A stretch of DNA of 64,000 nucleotides from NCBI GenBank assembly GCA_963931865.1, contig OZ007510.1:10574993-10638992 (forward strand), in the 5' to 3' direction. Of the stretch, positions 1 through 11,340 are shown piece after piece. The notes beneath the pieces were generated by a model. The model saw only the letters and a program-made list of their open reading frames with translations. It was not told where the DNA came from and made no database searches. Numbering within the stretch: position 1 is the stretch's first letter; the number at the start of each line of letters is the position of its first letter. Position numbers and translations under genes: made by a program. This DNA is from Axinella damicornis. Taxonomy: Eukaryota; Porifera; Demospongiae; Axinellida; Axinellidae.

Positions 1-108
1 ATGCTCATGGAGAACATTCCACGGTCGCAGCTTCTCACCCTAATTGACAAATTCAGCGAGGTGCTCGTCACCTGCACTCTCCCGGAACACTCCACCACAT
101 GCACATAG
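1..108 (+). CDS. possible 3' terminal coding exon of a gene upstream of the window
   Basis: From base 1 an open frame runs 35 codons to a TAG at 106-108. It begins with Met codons at 1 and 7 and reads like protein (MENIPRSQLL..., then a Leu/Val/Lys helix-like stretch). Its base composition is less AT-rich than the DNA after it. The frame is open to the window edge, so this may be the last exon of a gene lying mostly to the left. No family is recognised and the piece is too short to exclude chance. Confidence 0.3.
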   Translation: MLMENIPRSQLLTLIDKFSEVLVTCTLPEHSTTCT

Positions 109-1114
109 CAGCAGCTGCATTTTTCCTCATTGAAATACATTCCTGCAGTCAGACCGAGTCATTATAGCTTGCTATACCACGCCAATAACTCTCTGAGCTA
201 CGTATCAGAATAAAGCATTTGATCATGAAGTGGTTAGTGGTCTGGCTGGAAGTAGGATGATGGGTTAGGGCCAGGGACAGTGCTGAATGCGCATGCGTGC
301 CCATTACCTATGTACTTAAAGCATGACTGTACACTTCCTGCCGGACCAATATCCACATCGTCAAAGATGAAGGAAAGATGTTGGTGGTCAATCTTTGATG
401 GGGCGTTAACTTAATTGGCTTGCCAAGATCCATGCTTCAATACAATTATAGCATAATTATATACAATTATGGTGCACAAATTACTATTTTGTTACACGAT
501 TTCTGCATGCATGCATGGGTATATATGCCCATGCAGGCCCTCGATCCATACATGTGAAAAGAGGATCTAGCTGGTGTTCTGAGCAACATATTATGTTTAA
601 ATTTGTCACGTTGGGCGCGGATTTCGGATCTCAAATTAGAAGGCAGAATGTGAGTATCCCCCCCCCCCCCCCCCCCTCCCCCTCTGTTTTCACCATGCAT
701 CCTTCCCCCTCCCCCCATTACCCTCATTCCCAGATTATTTCAGACCCCTTGTTTCTACACTAGCTCAAAGATTTTCTTTTTTTACGATGTGATCCCTACT
801 TGGTTGTACTGTAGACTGTTTTAAATCACGGTTGAAAGCAGTTCTTGTTGCAGCTTAATCTTGTTATAATTAATTTTGTTATTTGTAATACATTGTCTGT
901 CACTTTTTCTTTTCCTTTTAATTTGGGTGTGACTCCTATTAGCTTTCCTTGTCATCTCCCAGATGCTGCTTGCATTAAAATTTTCATAAAGAAAAAAATG
1001 TACACATGCATCAGAAACTTGAATTCCAGATTTTAAAAAACCGATGTGACAAGAAATGTAGCTCAGATCATCCTCTTGCTTTTCGGGGAGGATCTGGGAA
1101 CGATTCTATATATA
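109..1114. other. intergenic, no gene seen
   Basis: AT-rich sequence without a convincing coding region. It holds a poly-C tract at about 658-676 followed by CT-rich DNA, and an overlapping ATGC-rich simple stretch near 505-515. Short open frames here are low-complexity. Confidence 0.5.
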
Positions 1115-1257
1115 GGTTAGACACTGAGACCAAGGGATCTACGCGATTTAGAAACCCGAGGGCCCTGGGCTGTAGCGTCCCGAGCGCAGCGAGGGCGCTA
1201 CTAAGGGCCCCGAGGGTTTCTAAATCGCGTAGATCCCATTGGTCTCAGTGTCTAACC
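1115..1257. repeat. 143-bp near-perfect foldback (inverted repeat)
   Basis: The left arm starts GGTTAGACACTGAGACCAAG and the right arm ends with its reverse complement (TTGGTCTCAGTGTCTAACC). The arms carry on through ATCTACGCGATTTAGAAACC and meet at a GC-rich centre near 1185. A degraded half copy of the centre and right arm lies at about 1390-1445. It is a hairpin-type MITE candidate; no clear target-site duplication was found. Confidence 0.7.
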
Positions 1258-1560
1258 GATTTAGAGTATAGCAACGGTAACTACTCTAGCGCTTCAGTTG
1301 TCAACAAAAGAACCTACGAGTCGGAGGTCCTTTTTGACGAAATAACAGACTGGAAACGAGTACAAGGCAGATACTAGCGCTGTGTGCCATCGCTACGCTC
1401 GGGACGCTACAGCCCAGAGCCCTCAGGTTTCTAGATCCCTTGGTCTAGAGTACAGCAACGGTAACTACGCTAGCGCTCCAGTTTTCAACAGAATAACTTA
1501 CCATCGGATGTCCTTTTCGAAGAAATAACAGACTGGCTACGAGCAGCAGGTACCGGTAAG
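1258..1560. repeat. tandem pair of about 115-bp repeats
   Basis: The segment 1259-1375 (TAGAGTATAGCAACGGTAAC...) is repeated in diverged form at 1443-1555 (TAGAGTACAGCAACGGTAAC...). The half foldback at 1390-1445 lies between them, so foldback plus spacer form a roughly 185-bp duplicated unit. Confidence 0.6.
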
Positions 1561-1840
1561 CGCTGACAAGGCGCGCGAGTGACTTGCGCGCACGAGCAGT
1601 CACTGTCATATGGCTCCGCCCCTCAACTTGGCTCCACCCCACCAGTGCCGTCATTTACCGCTTAGCTCCTCCTTCGAGCTCTCGTGTACTGATGTAGCCG
1701 TCCAACAAAGATAAACACAGAGAAGAAGTACGCAAACATGTGCACTGCCAATAATTCTAAAGCAGCTGCATGCTATAATTTTTATGTAGTTGCCATGGAT
1801 TTCAAGTTGGCAGTAAACAATAATTGTGTATCCTGGGGGC

Positions 1841-1874
1841 TCAATAGAAAACCCCGTATGAGGTTTTCTATTGA
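1841..1874. repeat. 13-bp stem hairpin
   Basis: TCAATAGAAAACC at 1841-1853 and its exact reverse complement at 1862-1874 are separated by 8 bases. A third direct copy of GGTTTTCTAT follows at about 1880. The role is unknown. Confidence 0.6.
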
Positions 1875-2829
1875 AGACGAGGTTTTCTATCAGATTTAGA
1901 TACCTCGCAGTGAGTAATCTGATTGGTGGAATTGGTACAACTATACTCTAAATAGCTGTAGAAAGCCCTCAGTTGGCACTGGGTTGGCCGTGTATTTTGG
2001 CATAAATGGGCCAGCGCGCCAATCACTGGCCCGTTTTCAGCTAGGCTGTGTTGGCATTGCCTGGTTAGTTAGAGTCAGTTTGTATGCTTAGGAAATTACC
2101 TCTGGGGGCAGTTTCAAGGCCAACAACTGGAATTATAGGGTTAATGAAAGACTGGCCCTGGAGCTCAAAACTTGAATGGGGTGCAAGACAACATCAGTCC
2201 ATAGTTTGCTTTTGATCTAGAGTGTGTGTATGATACATGCATGGCATTGTGTGTATGTGTGCAAATTGTGCCGTATTGATGTATTATTGCATTTCTGGAT
2301 TTCGTAAATTATGTTTCTGCATTCTGTACATGTCTACACTTAGTCGCTTATTTCTGAATAGTCAGCGCTGCGTGCAACTGCAAGGCATTACACACATGTA
2401 GCTACAGTGCTCCCAGCAAAGAGAGTACATTTTGGTTTCTTTCAAAACAGCAATGCTGAAATCACCAACTCCACCACCCCTTTGTTAGCAGCCAATACTT
2501 TGGGGTTAGTGAACATCGCTGACTGTTTGACAGTAGGGCTACCTGACAGAATTAATAGTACTGATAATTGCATTAAATTTTCAATTACACCTTCACTGGA
2601 CACGCCTCTGTGACCAAAAAAAAAAGCAACTGAAGCCACTAGACGTTCTCCACCGGTGGGCATGGACCGCCTGGGCACTATATAGGGCACCGGCACATGA
2701 TCTGGCATAGCTAGCTATGCATAGGATCCATCACGTAATTAGGCGCATGCGCCTATACAATGCGCCATGTAAGCTAGCGAAAATCCATGTGTGCTTCAAT
2801 TCGAACTATAGCTACTAGGACGAGAGTCG

Positions 2830-3268
2830 AATTTGGACCAGCCAGAGACAATACCAGCGCACCTACCTGGTAAGCATCAAGGTACAAGGTTGTTGTTGAG
2901 TGCATGTTCCAAGTCAATATCCTCCCTTGGTAGCAAGAATTTTAACACAGCAGAAAACATATAGCCACAGTGCAGCCATGTGATCAGTATAGCGCATGAT
3001 AGCTACGTAGATAAATATCCTGAGTAGACAAGGGCTGGGGTTCAACAGGTGCTAACCATGTGTTTAAGAGGTACAGGGATGCCAAGGTCCAAAGATTATT
3101 TTGAGCTCTGTAACAAAAGGTGTAGGGAATAGCTAGCATCTTCTAAAATGCTGGTCACTCCTCCTTTAATTTGGAGGGTCACTTGCCATGTCCCCCTACC
3201 AGCTAGCTAGTTGGTTAAAAGTTTCTAGCTAGTAGTATGATGTATACATCTCTGTATTCCCCTGATAG
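2830..3268 (+). promoter_or_regulatory. predicted 5' UTR exon end and 5' UTR intron of the first TRIM-NHL gene
   Basis: A donor CTGGTAAGC (GT at 2870-2871) and a pyrimidine-rich acceptor ending TGATAG (AG at 3267-3268) bracket the region just before the ATG. Both are conserved in the duplicate (donor GT at 7780-7781; acceptor before 8257), which argues for a leader intron. Coding therefore starts 9 bases into exon 2. No transcript evidence is available. Confidence 0.45.
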
Positions 3269-3277
3269 CAATAGAGA

Positions 3278-5527
3278 ATGAATGAGCCACCTAGTGCCGC
3301 TGAAAAAGCACTAAAAAGGATCACAGCCCAGACTGAATGCTCTGTCTGCCTGGATACCTACACCGATGCTAAGCTGCTGCCATGCTTCCATTCTTTCTGC
3401 AAGAAATGTCTCGAACGTCTAGTGGTCCAGGTTCGAAATGAACACACCCTCACCTGCCCGAACTGTCGCCAAACCACCCCACTACCGCCTGCTGGGGTCT
3501 CGGGGCTGCAGACAGATTTTCATATCGAGCATTTGTTTGAGATTCGAGACATGCTATTGAAAGCAAAGGATCCACAGAAAACACAATGTGAGAAATGTGA
3601 ACAGTCTCTGGCAACAGGATTCTGCCGTGACTGTGGCCAGTTTGTTTGCAATAAGTGCACCGAGATTCACAAAACATGGAAAGAACTCAGCACGCACAAG
3701 ATAGCTAGCCTTAACGCTGTTCAGAAAGAGGCAGCCAACCTCGTCCCTCCAACTAAGAAGGTCATGTACTGCCCAAAGCACCCACAAAAAATGCTTGAGA
3801 TCTACTGTGAGACCTGTGGAGAACTCATATGCAACCACTGTACCATACGCCTCCACCAGGGACACAAGTACGATGTGGTCACCGACACCTTCCAAAAACA
3901 CAAGGAGGAGATAGTTTCAAGTCTGCAGCCAGTGAAGCAACAGCTAGCCACAGTCAACAAAGCAGTCCAGGCACTGGACACCAGAAAGAAAGAAATACAA
4001 GACCAGAGAATGACAGTTGAAGCTGACATTCACAAACACATCGACCGCCTGCACCAAACCATTGAACAGAGGAGAACAGAACTTGTTGGCCAGTTAAACC
4101 AACTCACACAGCAGAAGCTCAAAGGACTGGCAGCACAGAGGGATCAGTGTGAGCTAGTCCAAACACAGCTCAGTAGCTGCCTGGATTACGTGGAGGGCAG
4201 TCTGAAAACGGGCACTGAGGGAGAGATTCTGGCAATGAAGACCCCTGTGCTCAAGCAGATTGGACAGATCACTGCTGAGTTCAACCCTAACACACCAGCT
4301 CCAGAACAGGAGGCAAACTTCCAGTTGGTGGCTGATGATAGTCTGGACCTCCTCCAAGCCTGCAAAGAGTTTGCTGGAGTTCTATCTCTGGATCCCAAAT
4401 CAGTCTGCCCTGAGAAGTGCTGCACCACTGGAGATGGTCTGAAAACTGCAACAGTCGGAGAGGAAGCAACAGTCACACTGCATGCCAGGGACAAGGACGA
4501 CAGAGAGTGTATGGAACCAATCCGAAACCTTACTGCTGAACTGGTGTGCAGCAAAGATGGTACCACTGCTGAATGTCAAGTCAAAGATGTCGATAGAAGC
4601 AAATATCTGATCAAGTACAAGCCAACTACACGAGGGAACCATGAGCTACACATCAGAATCAAAGGGAAGAGTACAAAAGGCAGTCCATTTACAGTGACAG
4701 TCAGACCACCCCTGCAAACACTCGGGAATCCCATCAAGGTTATTAGGAATGTGAATGTACCGTGGGGGCTAACAACCAATAGTGAAGGCCACATCATAGT
4801 AGCGGAATATAGGGCACATTGTGTCTCAGTCTTCACTCCAGAGGGAAGGAAAACCCGATCGTTTGGGAGCAAAGGGTCAGCGAATGGCCAGTTTGATGGT
4901 CCCACAGGAGTAGCAGTGGATGATGCTGACAATATCTATATAGTGGACAACAGCAACCACCGTATTCAAAAGTTTACCTCCACAACTAAATTCACTGCTG
5001 TAGTTGGCACATATGGCAGCAATCCCCTGCAGTTCCACAGCCCTGTTGGCATTGGCTTCAACAAGAAGAATGGCAAACTGTACGTGTGTGATGAGGGCAA
5101 CCATAGAATACAAGTGCTAGAAACAAATATGACCCACCACAGTAGCTTTGGAAGAAGAGGAAGAAAAAATGGACAGTTTGAGAACCCTATGGGTGTGGCA
5201 TTTGACAACACTGGAAACATATATGTAGCTGATAGCCGCAACCACCGCATTCAAACCTTCACTCCTGATAGTCAGTTCCTGCAGAAGTTTGGAACTGGAC
5301 AGTTACAATCTCCCTACTCCATTGCCATACATGGTGACATGGTGTATGTAGCTGAGCGTGACCACCACAGAGTTTCAGTGTTCTCCTCCGAAGGGAAATT
5401 TCTTAAGTCGTTTGGTGGGGAGGGAAACGCACAAGGCCAGTTCATTGATCCACGTTGTGTAACAGTTGATGCAAATGGCTTGGTTCTTGTAGCCGACTAT
5501 TACAACAATCGTGTCCAGATATTCTGA
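3278..5527 (+). CDS. TRIM2/3-like RING, B-box, filamin and NHL-repeat protein, intronless coding region
   Basis: Predicted RING-type E3 ubiquitin ligase of 749 aa, close to the usual length of TRIM2/3/TRIM71-class proteins. The RING has C21, C24, C36, H38, C41, C44, C60 and C63. A B-box1-like finger spans about 104-145 and B-box2 about 162-203. A coiled coil rich in Gln/Lys/Glu runs about 205-310, an IG-filamin domain about 385-477 (ending SPFTVTVRP), and six NHL repeats about 485-749, enough for a closed six-bladed propeller. In the family the RING recruits E2 while the NHL propeller binds protein or RNA targets; the substrate here cannot be told. The ATG at 3278 is the first in frame after the predicted leader intron. 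A downstream duplicate is broken, so this is the only working copy in the window. Confidence 0.93.
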   Translation: MNEPPSAAEKALKRITAQTECSVCLDTYTDAKLLPCFHSFCKKCLERLVVQVRNEHTLTCPNCRQTTPLPPAGVSGLQTDFHIEHLFEIRDMLLKAKDPQKTQCEKCEQSLATGFCRDCGQFVCNKCTEIHKTWKELSTHKIASLNAVQKEAANLVPPTKKVMYCPKHPQKMLEIYCETCGELICNHCTIRLHQGHKYDVVTDTFQKHKEEIVSSLQPVKQQLATVNKAVQALDTRKKEIQDQRMTVEADIHKHIDRLHQTIEQRRTELVGQLNQLTQQKLKGLAAQRDQCELVQTQLSSCLDYVEGSLKTGTEGEILAMKTPVLKQIGQITAEFNPNTPAPEQEANFQLVADDSLDLLQACKEFAGVLSLDPKSVCPEKCCTTGDGLKTATVGEEATVTLHARDKDDRECMEPIRNLTAELVCSKDGTTAECQVKDVDRSKYLIKYKPTTRGNHELHIRIKGKSTKGSPFTVTVRPPLQTLGNPIKVIRNVNVPWGLTTNSEGHIIVAEYRAHCVSVFTPEGRKTRSFGSKGSANGQFDGPTGVAVDDADNIYIVDNSNHRIQKFTSTTKFTAVVGTYGSNPLQFHSPVGIGFNKKNGKLYVCDEGNHRIQVLETNMTHHSSFGRRGRKNGQFENPMGVAFDNTGNIYVADSRNHRIQTFTPDSQFLQKFGTGQLQSPYSIAIHGDMVYVAERDHHRVSVFSSEGKFLKSFGGEGNAQGQFIDPRCVTVDANGLVLVADYYNNRVQIF

Positions 5528-5618
5528 CAGCTTGCCATCACAATTGTATGAATTTAGTTTAGCAGTTAATGTCCACTTCTATGTGTCTACAGGTACTAGG
5601 CACGATGTTGTGATGATC

Positions 5619-5624
5619 AATAAA
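5619..5624 (+). terminator. AATAAA polyadenylation signal of the TRIM-NHL gene
   Basis: Canonical hexamer about 95 bases after the stop codon, followed by T/G-rich sequence near 5650-5680. Confidence 0.6.
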
Positions 5625-6224
5625 TTATGTATCAAATAGATGAGTACAGTACAGTAGTGATTTGGTGTTTGTCCTTATTGATTTAGATTACATCCTGGCC
5701 ATGGCCAAAACAATAACATGGCCAATATGTACATGTAAAGGGGGAGGTTGGACACTGTTGTGTGACATATGTGCGTAGGCGAATTTATATTATGGAGGTT
5801 TTCTGTACTGAAGTGTGTTCTCGGTACGTAGTCTTTACATTGTCAAGTACTGGGTATCTCAACAAAATTGACATCATTCATAAGCTCTAGTGGAGTAGAT
5901 TTAATTTCAAATATGCCGTCAACCCTATGAGCCACTTAGGCTCTAAGGCCTCTTGAAGGATTGGCCGCACTGGATAGTGGAGAAGCCAGTGCCCGCCTTA
6001 ATTGTACTCCTACTAGAAGCCTGCCAAATCTTCAAGGCACTCCTACCATTCAAACTCCCCAACTGTAGCTTCACTTCTCGTTGGCACTGCAGGGAACACG
6101 CAATTATTTCCGCTCAAGCACAGCACATAGTCACATGCGCAGAAAATGTATCCAACCTCTTCTGTAAGTATTATAGCTAGTTTAAGTTTACAGATCTGTA
6201 TGTGATCATAACAAGTAGGAAGCA

Positions 6225-6292
6225 AAGCTGGAAGCCTGTAATTGGTAAGAGCATCTGGCTAAGGCTTGGGCTCAAATCCTAGCTGGGCCCAG
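6225..6292 (+). repeat. possible tRNA-derived SINE head
   Basis: ATTGGTAAGAGCATCTGG (6241-6258) resembles an A box and GGGCTCAAATCCT (6268-6280) a B box, spaced as in a tRNA gene. They are followed by GGGCCCAGAA and a T-run. The acceptor stem does not close well, so this is more likely a SINE head than a working tRNA. Confidence 0.4.
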
Positions 6293-6497
6293 AAATTTTT
6301 TTCCTTGAATTCAATGTCTCTCTCTTTCATCACTAACTGTTCATGTAGACCACAATGTCAGCTAGGTTTGTATACATACATGTGGCAATAGTTAATCATG
6401 CTGAGGAATACAATTATAAGACGCATGTGCGATGATGGTAAATCGCTCTACACTAGAGGCAAAAAAATTCTCAGAAGAATTTAAAAGGATCTGGTGA

Positions 6498-6650
6498 TCA
6501 CATTCGGAATTATTCCACCTCTCGAAAAGCTAAGAAACATGCAGGCTCAGTCCCATCCCATTTCAAATGTAGAATTTATAATATGGGACTGAGCCTGAAT
6601 AATGGCTTGTTTCTTAGCTTTTACGAGAGGTGGAATAATTCCAAATGTGA
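6498..6650. repeat. 153-bp imperfect palindrome
   Basis: TCACATTCGGAATTATTCC at the left pairs with GGAATAATTCCAAATGTGA at the right. The arms continue inward through CACCTCTCGAAAAGCTAAG and the CAGGCTCAGTCCCA segment. Foldback MITE-like; no target duplication seen. The rest of 5730-7465 shows no gene. Confidence 0.65.
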
Positions 6651-7057
6651 AGTGTTCTTGCAATTGCCCCCCTCAAAGAAGCTGCATATACGTACAGCTC
6701 TCCATGTGCAGTACAAAGGTGGAATACTGACCTCAATCTTCCAATATTGGCTCAAGTAGCTGTGAGCCAGAATTCATGGACACCCTGCCACTCCTTCTCA
6801 CCAATTGCAAAAGTTTTGTGAGAAGTGTCATGTAATTGGCTGTAATTGTCGCTAATAATGGGTATTGTATACGATCCGTGTCCGATGTATTAAAAGTGAT
6901 CAATGCTCATGAAAGTTCATTCTAGGGCAGAATGGAAAAGTTGCATCCATATGAAGACAACCGCAACCATGCAAACATCTTAATCTCAGGTGATTATCAC
7001 AAATGTACATCTTATATATCCATACCTTATGCCATAATTGATGTACTAACAGTTGTC

Positions 7058-7113
7058 TAGCCTCGTTCCCAGGCATTCGGTAATTAGCTACAGAGCACCT
7101 GGGAATGAGGCTA
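7058..7113. mobile_element. small foldback element of the TAGCCTCGTTCCCAGG family
   Basis: TAGCCTCGTTCCCAGG at the left and CCTGGGAATGAGGCTA at the right form inverted ends around about 25 bases. ACAGTT occurs on both sides, slightly offset, as a weak remnant of a target duplication. Confidence 0.65.
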
Positions 7114-8256
7114 TACAGTTCAAAAGTGTGTGTGCGTACATGCATGTGTGTATGTTGCACATGTGTGTGGCATGCACATGTATGAATATGTGCCAGATGT
7201 AGTCTTGTGCCGAGCCGTCCATGCCCTTCACGGAGAACATCTGGTGTTTTCAGTGAGATTTCTAGTCATGCACTATAACATCTTTCTAATCTGGAATGCC
7301 CAATGAAAGTGCACATGATTACATTGCCGAATTAACAATCAAACAGTCAAAAAACAGCTCAGTTTAAACAGCTCACTTCAAAGATAATTGATGACCCTAC
7401 TTCACATTGATTGATGATCCTACTTGCAGATTCTAAGGACCTTTCAGCCTTCTCCGACTTTTAGCAATACTGAGATCACCAATAATAAGACTCCACCACC
7501 CCTTTGTTAGCAGCCGATACTTTGGGGGTTAGTGAACATGACTGCTTGGCAGTAGGGCTACATGACAAATAGTACAATTCATTGGTTGGTTTAGTTAGCC
7601 ACAGTACCATAATATACTCATTTTGCCATTATAAGGTCAAACGCATAACTAAGTAGCAATAGGCAGTCAGTTGCAGTCAATTGAGTGTCTTCATTTGCTG
7701 TATGCTTTAGTTGTGACCTTGCCACCAGCCAGAGAGTCTACCATAATAGCTACCAGCGCACACCCAATTCATCTACCTGGTAAGCACCAAGGTACAAGGT
7801 TGATGTTGATCCTCCCACTAGGTGCTTGGTAGCTAGCAAGTTTTGACACAGCAGAAAACATCATAGCCACAGTGCAGCCATGTGATTAGCTATAATTGCA
7901 TGACAGATAAATATGCGGAGTAGATACAACAGGGCTGCGTTCAACAAGCACTAACCATGTGTTTAAGAGCTAGCTCCCACACGATGAGGTATGGGCTGCT
8001 GATATTCACAGCAGTGAACCTGCAGCCACACAAGCAACAATACAGGGATGCCAAGGTCCAAAGAGTAAACTAAGGGTTATTTTGAGCTCTGTAACAAAAG
8101 GTGTAGGGAATAGCTAGCATCTTCTAAAATGCTGGTCACTCCTCCTTTAATTTGGAGGGTCACTTGCCATGTCCCCCTACCAGCTAGCTAGTTGGTTAAA
8201 AGTTACTAGCTATAGTATTATATGCTCTGTATTCCCCTGATAGCACTGAAGAGAGA

Positions 8257-10511
8257 ATGAATGAGCCACCTAGTGCCACTGAAAAAGCACTAAAAAGGAT
8301 CACAGCCCAGACCGAATGCTCTGTCTTCCTGGATACCTACACCGATGCTAAGCTGCTGCCATGCTTCCATTCTTTCTGCACAAAATGTCTTGAATGTCTA
8401 GTGGTCCAGGATCAAAATGGACACACCCTAACCTGCCCGAACTGTCGCCGAACCACCCTACTACCGCCTGCTGGCGTCTCGGGGCTGCAGACAGATTTTC
8501 ATATCGAGCATTTGTTTGAGATTCGAGACATGCTATTGAAAGCAAAGGATCCACAGAAAACACAATGTGAAAAATGTGAACAGTCTCTGGCAACAGGATT
8601 CTGCCGTGACTGTGGCCAGTTTGTCTGCAATAAGTGCACCGAGATTCACCAAACATGGAAAGAACTCAGCACCCACCAGATAGCTAGCCTCAGTGTTGTT
8701 CAGAAAGAGGCGGCCAACTTTGTCCCTCCAACTACGAAGGTCATGTACTGCCCAAAGCACCCAGAAAAAATGCTTGAGATCTACTGTGAGACCTGTGCAG
8801 AGCTCATATGCAACCACTGCACCATACGCCTCCACCAGGGACACAAGTATGATCGATGTGGTCACTGACACCTTCCCAAAACACAAGGAGGAGATAGTTT
8901 CAAGTCTGCAGCCAGTGAAGCAACAGCTAGCAACAGTCAACAAGGCAGTCCAGGCAATTGACACCAGAACAAAGGAAATAGAAGGCCAGAGAATGACAGT
9001 TGAATCTGACATTCACAAACACATTGACTGCCTGCACCAAGCCCTTGAACAGCGGAGAACAGAGCTTGTTGGCCAGCTACACCAACTCACACAGCAGAAG
9101 CTCAAAGGCCTGGCAGCACAGAGGGATCAGTGTGAGCTAATCCAGACTCAGCTCAGTAGCTGCCTGGATTACGTTGAGGGCAGTCTGAAAACTGGCACTC
9201 AGGGAGTGATTTTGTCGATGAAAATCCATGTTCTGAAACAGATTGGACAGATCGCTGCTGAGTTCAACCCTAACACACTAGCTCCAGAACAGGAAGCAAA
9301 CATCCAGTTGGTGAAAGATGATAGTCTGGACCTCCTCCAAGCCTGCAAAGAGTTTGCTAGAGTAGAATCTCGATCAGTCTGCCCTGAGAAGTGCTATACC
9401 ACTGGATCCGGAGAAGGTCTGAAAACTGCAACAGTCGGAGAGGAAGCCACAGTCACACTGCATACTAGGGACACGGATGACAGAGAGTGTACGGAACTAA
9501 TCCAAAACCTTACTTCTGAACTGGTGTGCACCAAAGATGGTACCACTGCTGAATGTCAAGTCAAAGATGAAGATAGAAGCAAATATGTGATCAAGTACAA
9601 GCCAACTACACGAGGGAGCCATGAGCTACACATCAGAATCAAAGGGAAGAGTACAAAGGGCAGTCCATTTACAGTGACAGTCAGACCATCCCTGCAAACA
9701 TTCGGGAATCCCATCAGGGTTATTGGGAATGTAAATCAACCGTGGGGACTAACAACCAATAGTGATGGCCACATCATAGTAGCGGAGTATGGGGCACATT
9801 GTGTCTCAGTCTTCACTCCAGAGGGAAGGAAAATTAACCCGATCGTTTGGGAGCAAAGGTTCAGCCAATGGCCAGTTTGATGGTCCCACAGGAGTAGCAG
9901 TGGATGATGCTGACAATATCTATGTGGTAGATTTCAGCAACCACCGTATTCAAAAGTTTACCACAACAGGTGAATTCACTACTGCAATCAGCACACGTGG
10001 CAGCAATCCTCTGTAGTTCCACTGCCCTGACGGCATTGGCTTCAACAAGAAGAATGGAAAACTGTACGTGTGTGACCAGTGCAATCATAGAATACAAGTG
10101 CTAGAAACAAATCTGACCCGCCACAGTAGCTTTTTAAGCACAGGAAGTAACAATGGGCAGTTTAGACACCCTTCGGATGTGGCATTTGACAGCACTGGAA
10201 ATGTATACATAACTGATTTCACCAACCACCGCATCCAAACCTTCACTCCAGATGGTCAGTTCCTGCAGAAGTTTGGAACTGGACAGTTACAACGTCCCAT
10301 CTCCATTGCCATACATGGTGACATGGTGTATGTAGCTGAGCGTGACCACCACAGAGTTTCAGTGTTCTCCTCCGAAGGGAAATTTCTTAAGTCGTTTGGT
10401 GTGAAGGGAGAAGCACAAGGCCAGTTCAATGAACCATATGGAGTAACAGTTGATGCAAATAGCTTTGTTCTTGTAGCTGATAGAAAGAACAATCGAATCC
10501 AGATATTCTGA
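8257..10511 (+). pseudogene. decayed tandem duplicate of the TRIM-NHL gene
   Basis: It aligns along its whole length with the intact gene at 3278-5527 but cannot be read through. A 4-base insertion (GATC or a rotation of it) near 8850-8856 shifts the frame within B-box2. A second 4-base insertion (TTAA, 9834-9837) shifts it again at the start of the NHL propeller. A CAG-to-TAG change stops it at 10014-10016. The second RING cysteine is also lost (Cys to Phe at codon 24, 8326-8328), which would cripple zinc binding. The start codon, leader and last NHL repeats are still recognisable. A short RING/B-box1 protein of 203 aa could still be translated from the ATG. No intron placement repairs the shifts. 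Confidence 0.88.
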
Positions 10512-10959
10512 CACCTTACCATCAAATTGCGTGAACACAGTTTACGACTGTACGTTAATGTCCATTTCAATGGATTGTAACTACGTGTACTATGGTCTGT
10601 TATGTTATAGATGAGTGCTGTATCGATTTGTATTATTAAGACTACAGCTTGGTCATGGCTCAGATTATTGGCCACCATACATTATCAGACGTGCCAGCAC
10701 AGAAGACGTACATACATTATAGGTGTGACCCTCTGTGGATGGTGCGCACCGAACATAACCAATTTGATGTTGCTAGTTCTGGTGTCAAACCTAGCTATGT
10801 TGTGTATATTATTGTCAGATGCCGTTCCCTGTTGCTTCTTTACCAACGTTACTGTAACCCAGTCTTTTAGCTCATAATTGACTTAAACATTGGGTTTTCA
10901 TCCTCCAAACTTCACACAGCACTGCACACAGCCATCCATTGTACATTAATTGTGTGACT

Positions 10960-11340
10960 CTAACTCATTAATGAGTATGCGATCAAGATGCTCGGACAAT
11001 GGTAACTCGCTCCAGCAGAAATATAGGCCTTGAACATTGGAATTCAAGGCTGTAGCTACAAGGTGAGAGGGCTGTGTTATAGGCCCATTTACACTTACAA
11101 CCCGAGAATTGACCAGCTCCAACCAAGGGCTATTCCGGCCAAGCCCAGATGCAGCCATGAGCCATGTTGTTTGCATGGACCCTTTGGGTGCACCCACCCA
11201 CCTCCCCCTGTCCAACACTTTCTGCTCAAGCAGAACCTAGCTATGTCCCATACAAGGATATTGCCATGCAGATGTGACATCATAAAGCTGAGTCTCATGA
11301 TGGATATATAGCTATATCAGTCATCAGTTGGTAAAGGGTT
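10960..11340 (+). repeat. interspersed repeat, copy A
   Basis: A roughly 380-bp segment containing GGGTGCACCCACCCACCTCC and TGACATCATAAAGCTGA recurs in reverse orientation at about 54110-54580. It ends near GGTAAAGGGTTAA, which also closes the other copy. Coding potential is poor; it is probably a non-autonomous transposon. Confidence 0.65.

Larger units (their letters stand above)
2440..10680 (+). repeat. tandem segmental duplication, unit about 5 kb, carrying two TRIM-NHL genes
   Basis: The block at about 2440-5730 recurs at about 7466-10680. Shared landmarks are the upstream segment with CCACCCCTTTGTTAGCAGCC, the splice-donor segment CTACCTGGTAAGCA, the stretch just before the ATG, the whole coding region, and part of the 3' flank. 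The offset is 4979 bp at the start codons. The spacer 5730-7465 belongs to the first unit only, as far as I can see. Confidence 0.85.

Noticed and set aside
1006..1377. 123-codon open frame
   Set aside because: It runs through a foldback and a tandem repeat; no start context, motif or splice support.
5953..6180. 75-codon frame between the TRIM genes
   Set aside because: No domain, no upstream promoter and no counterpart near the duplicate gene.
6225..6292. Functional tRNA gene
   Set aside because: A- and B-box-like motifs are present but the cloverleaf does not close; kept only as a SINE-like repeat.
9834..9837. TTAA insertion as a piggyBac excision footprint
   Set aside because: piggyBac excises precisely at an existing TTAA; the intact paralogue has no TTAA here, so this explanation does not fit.
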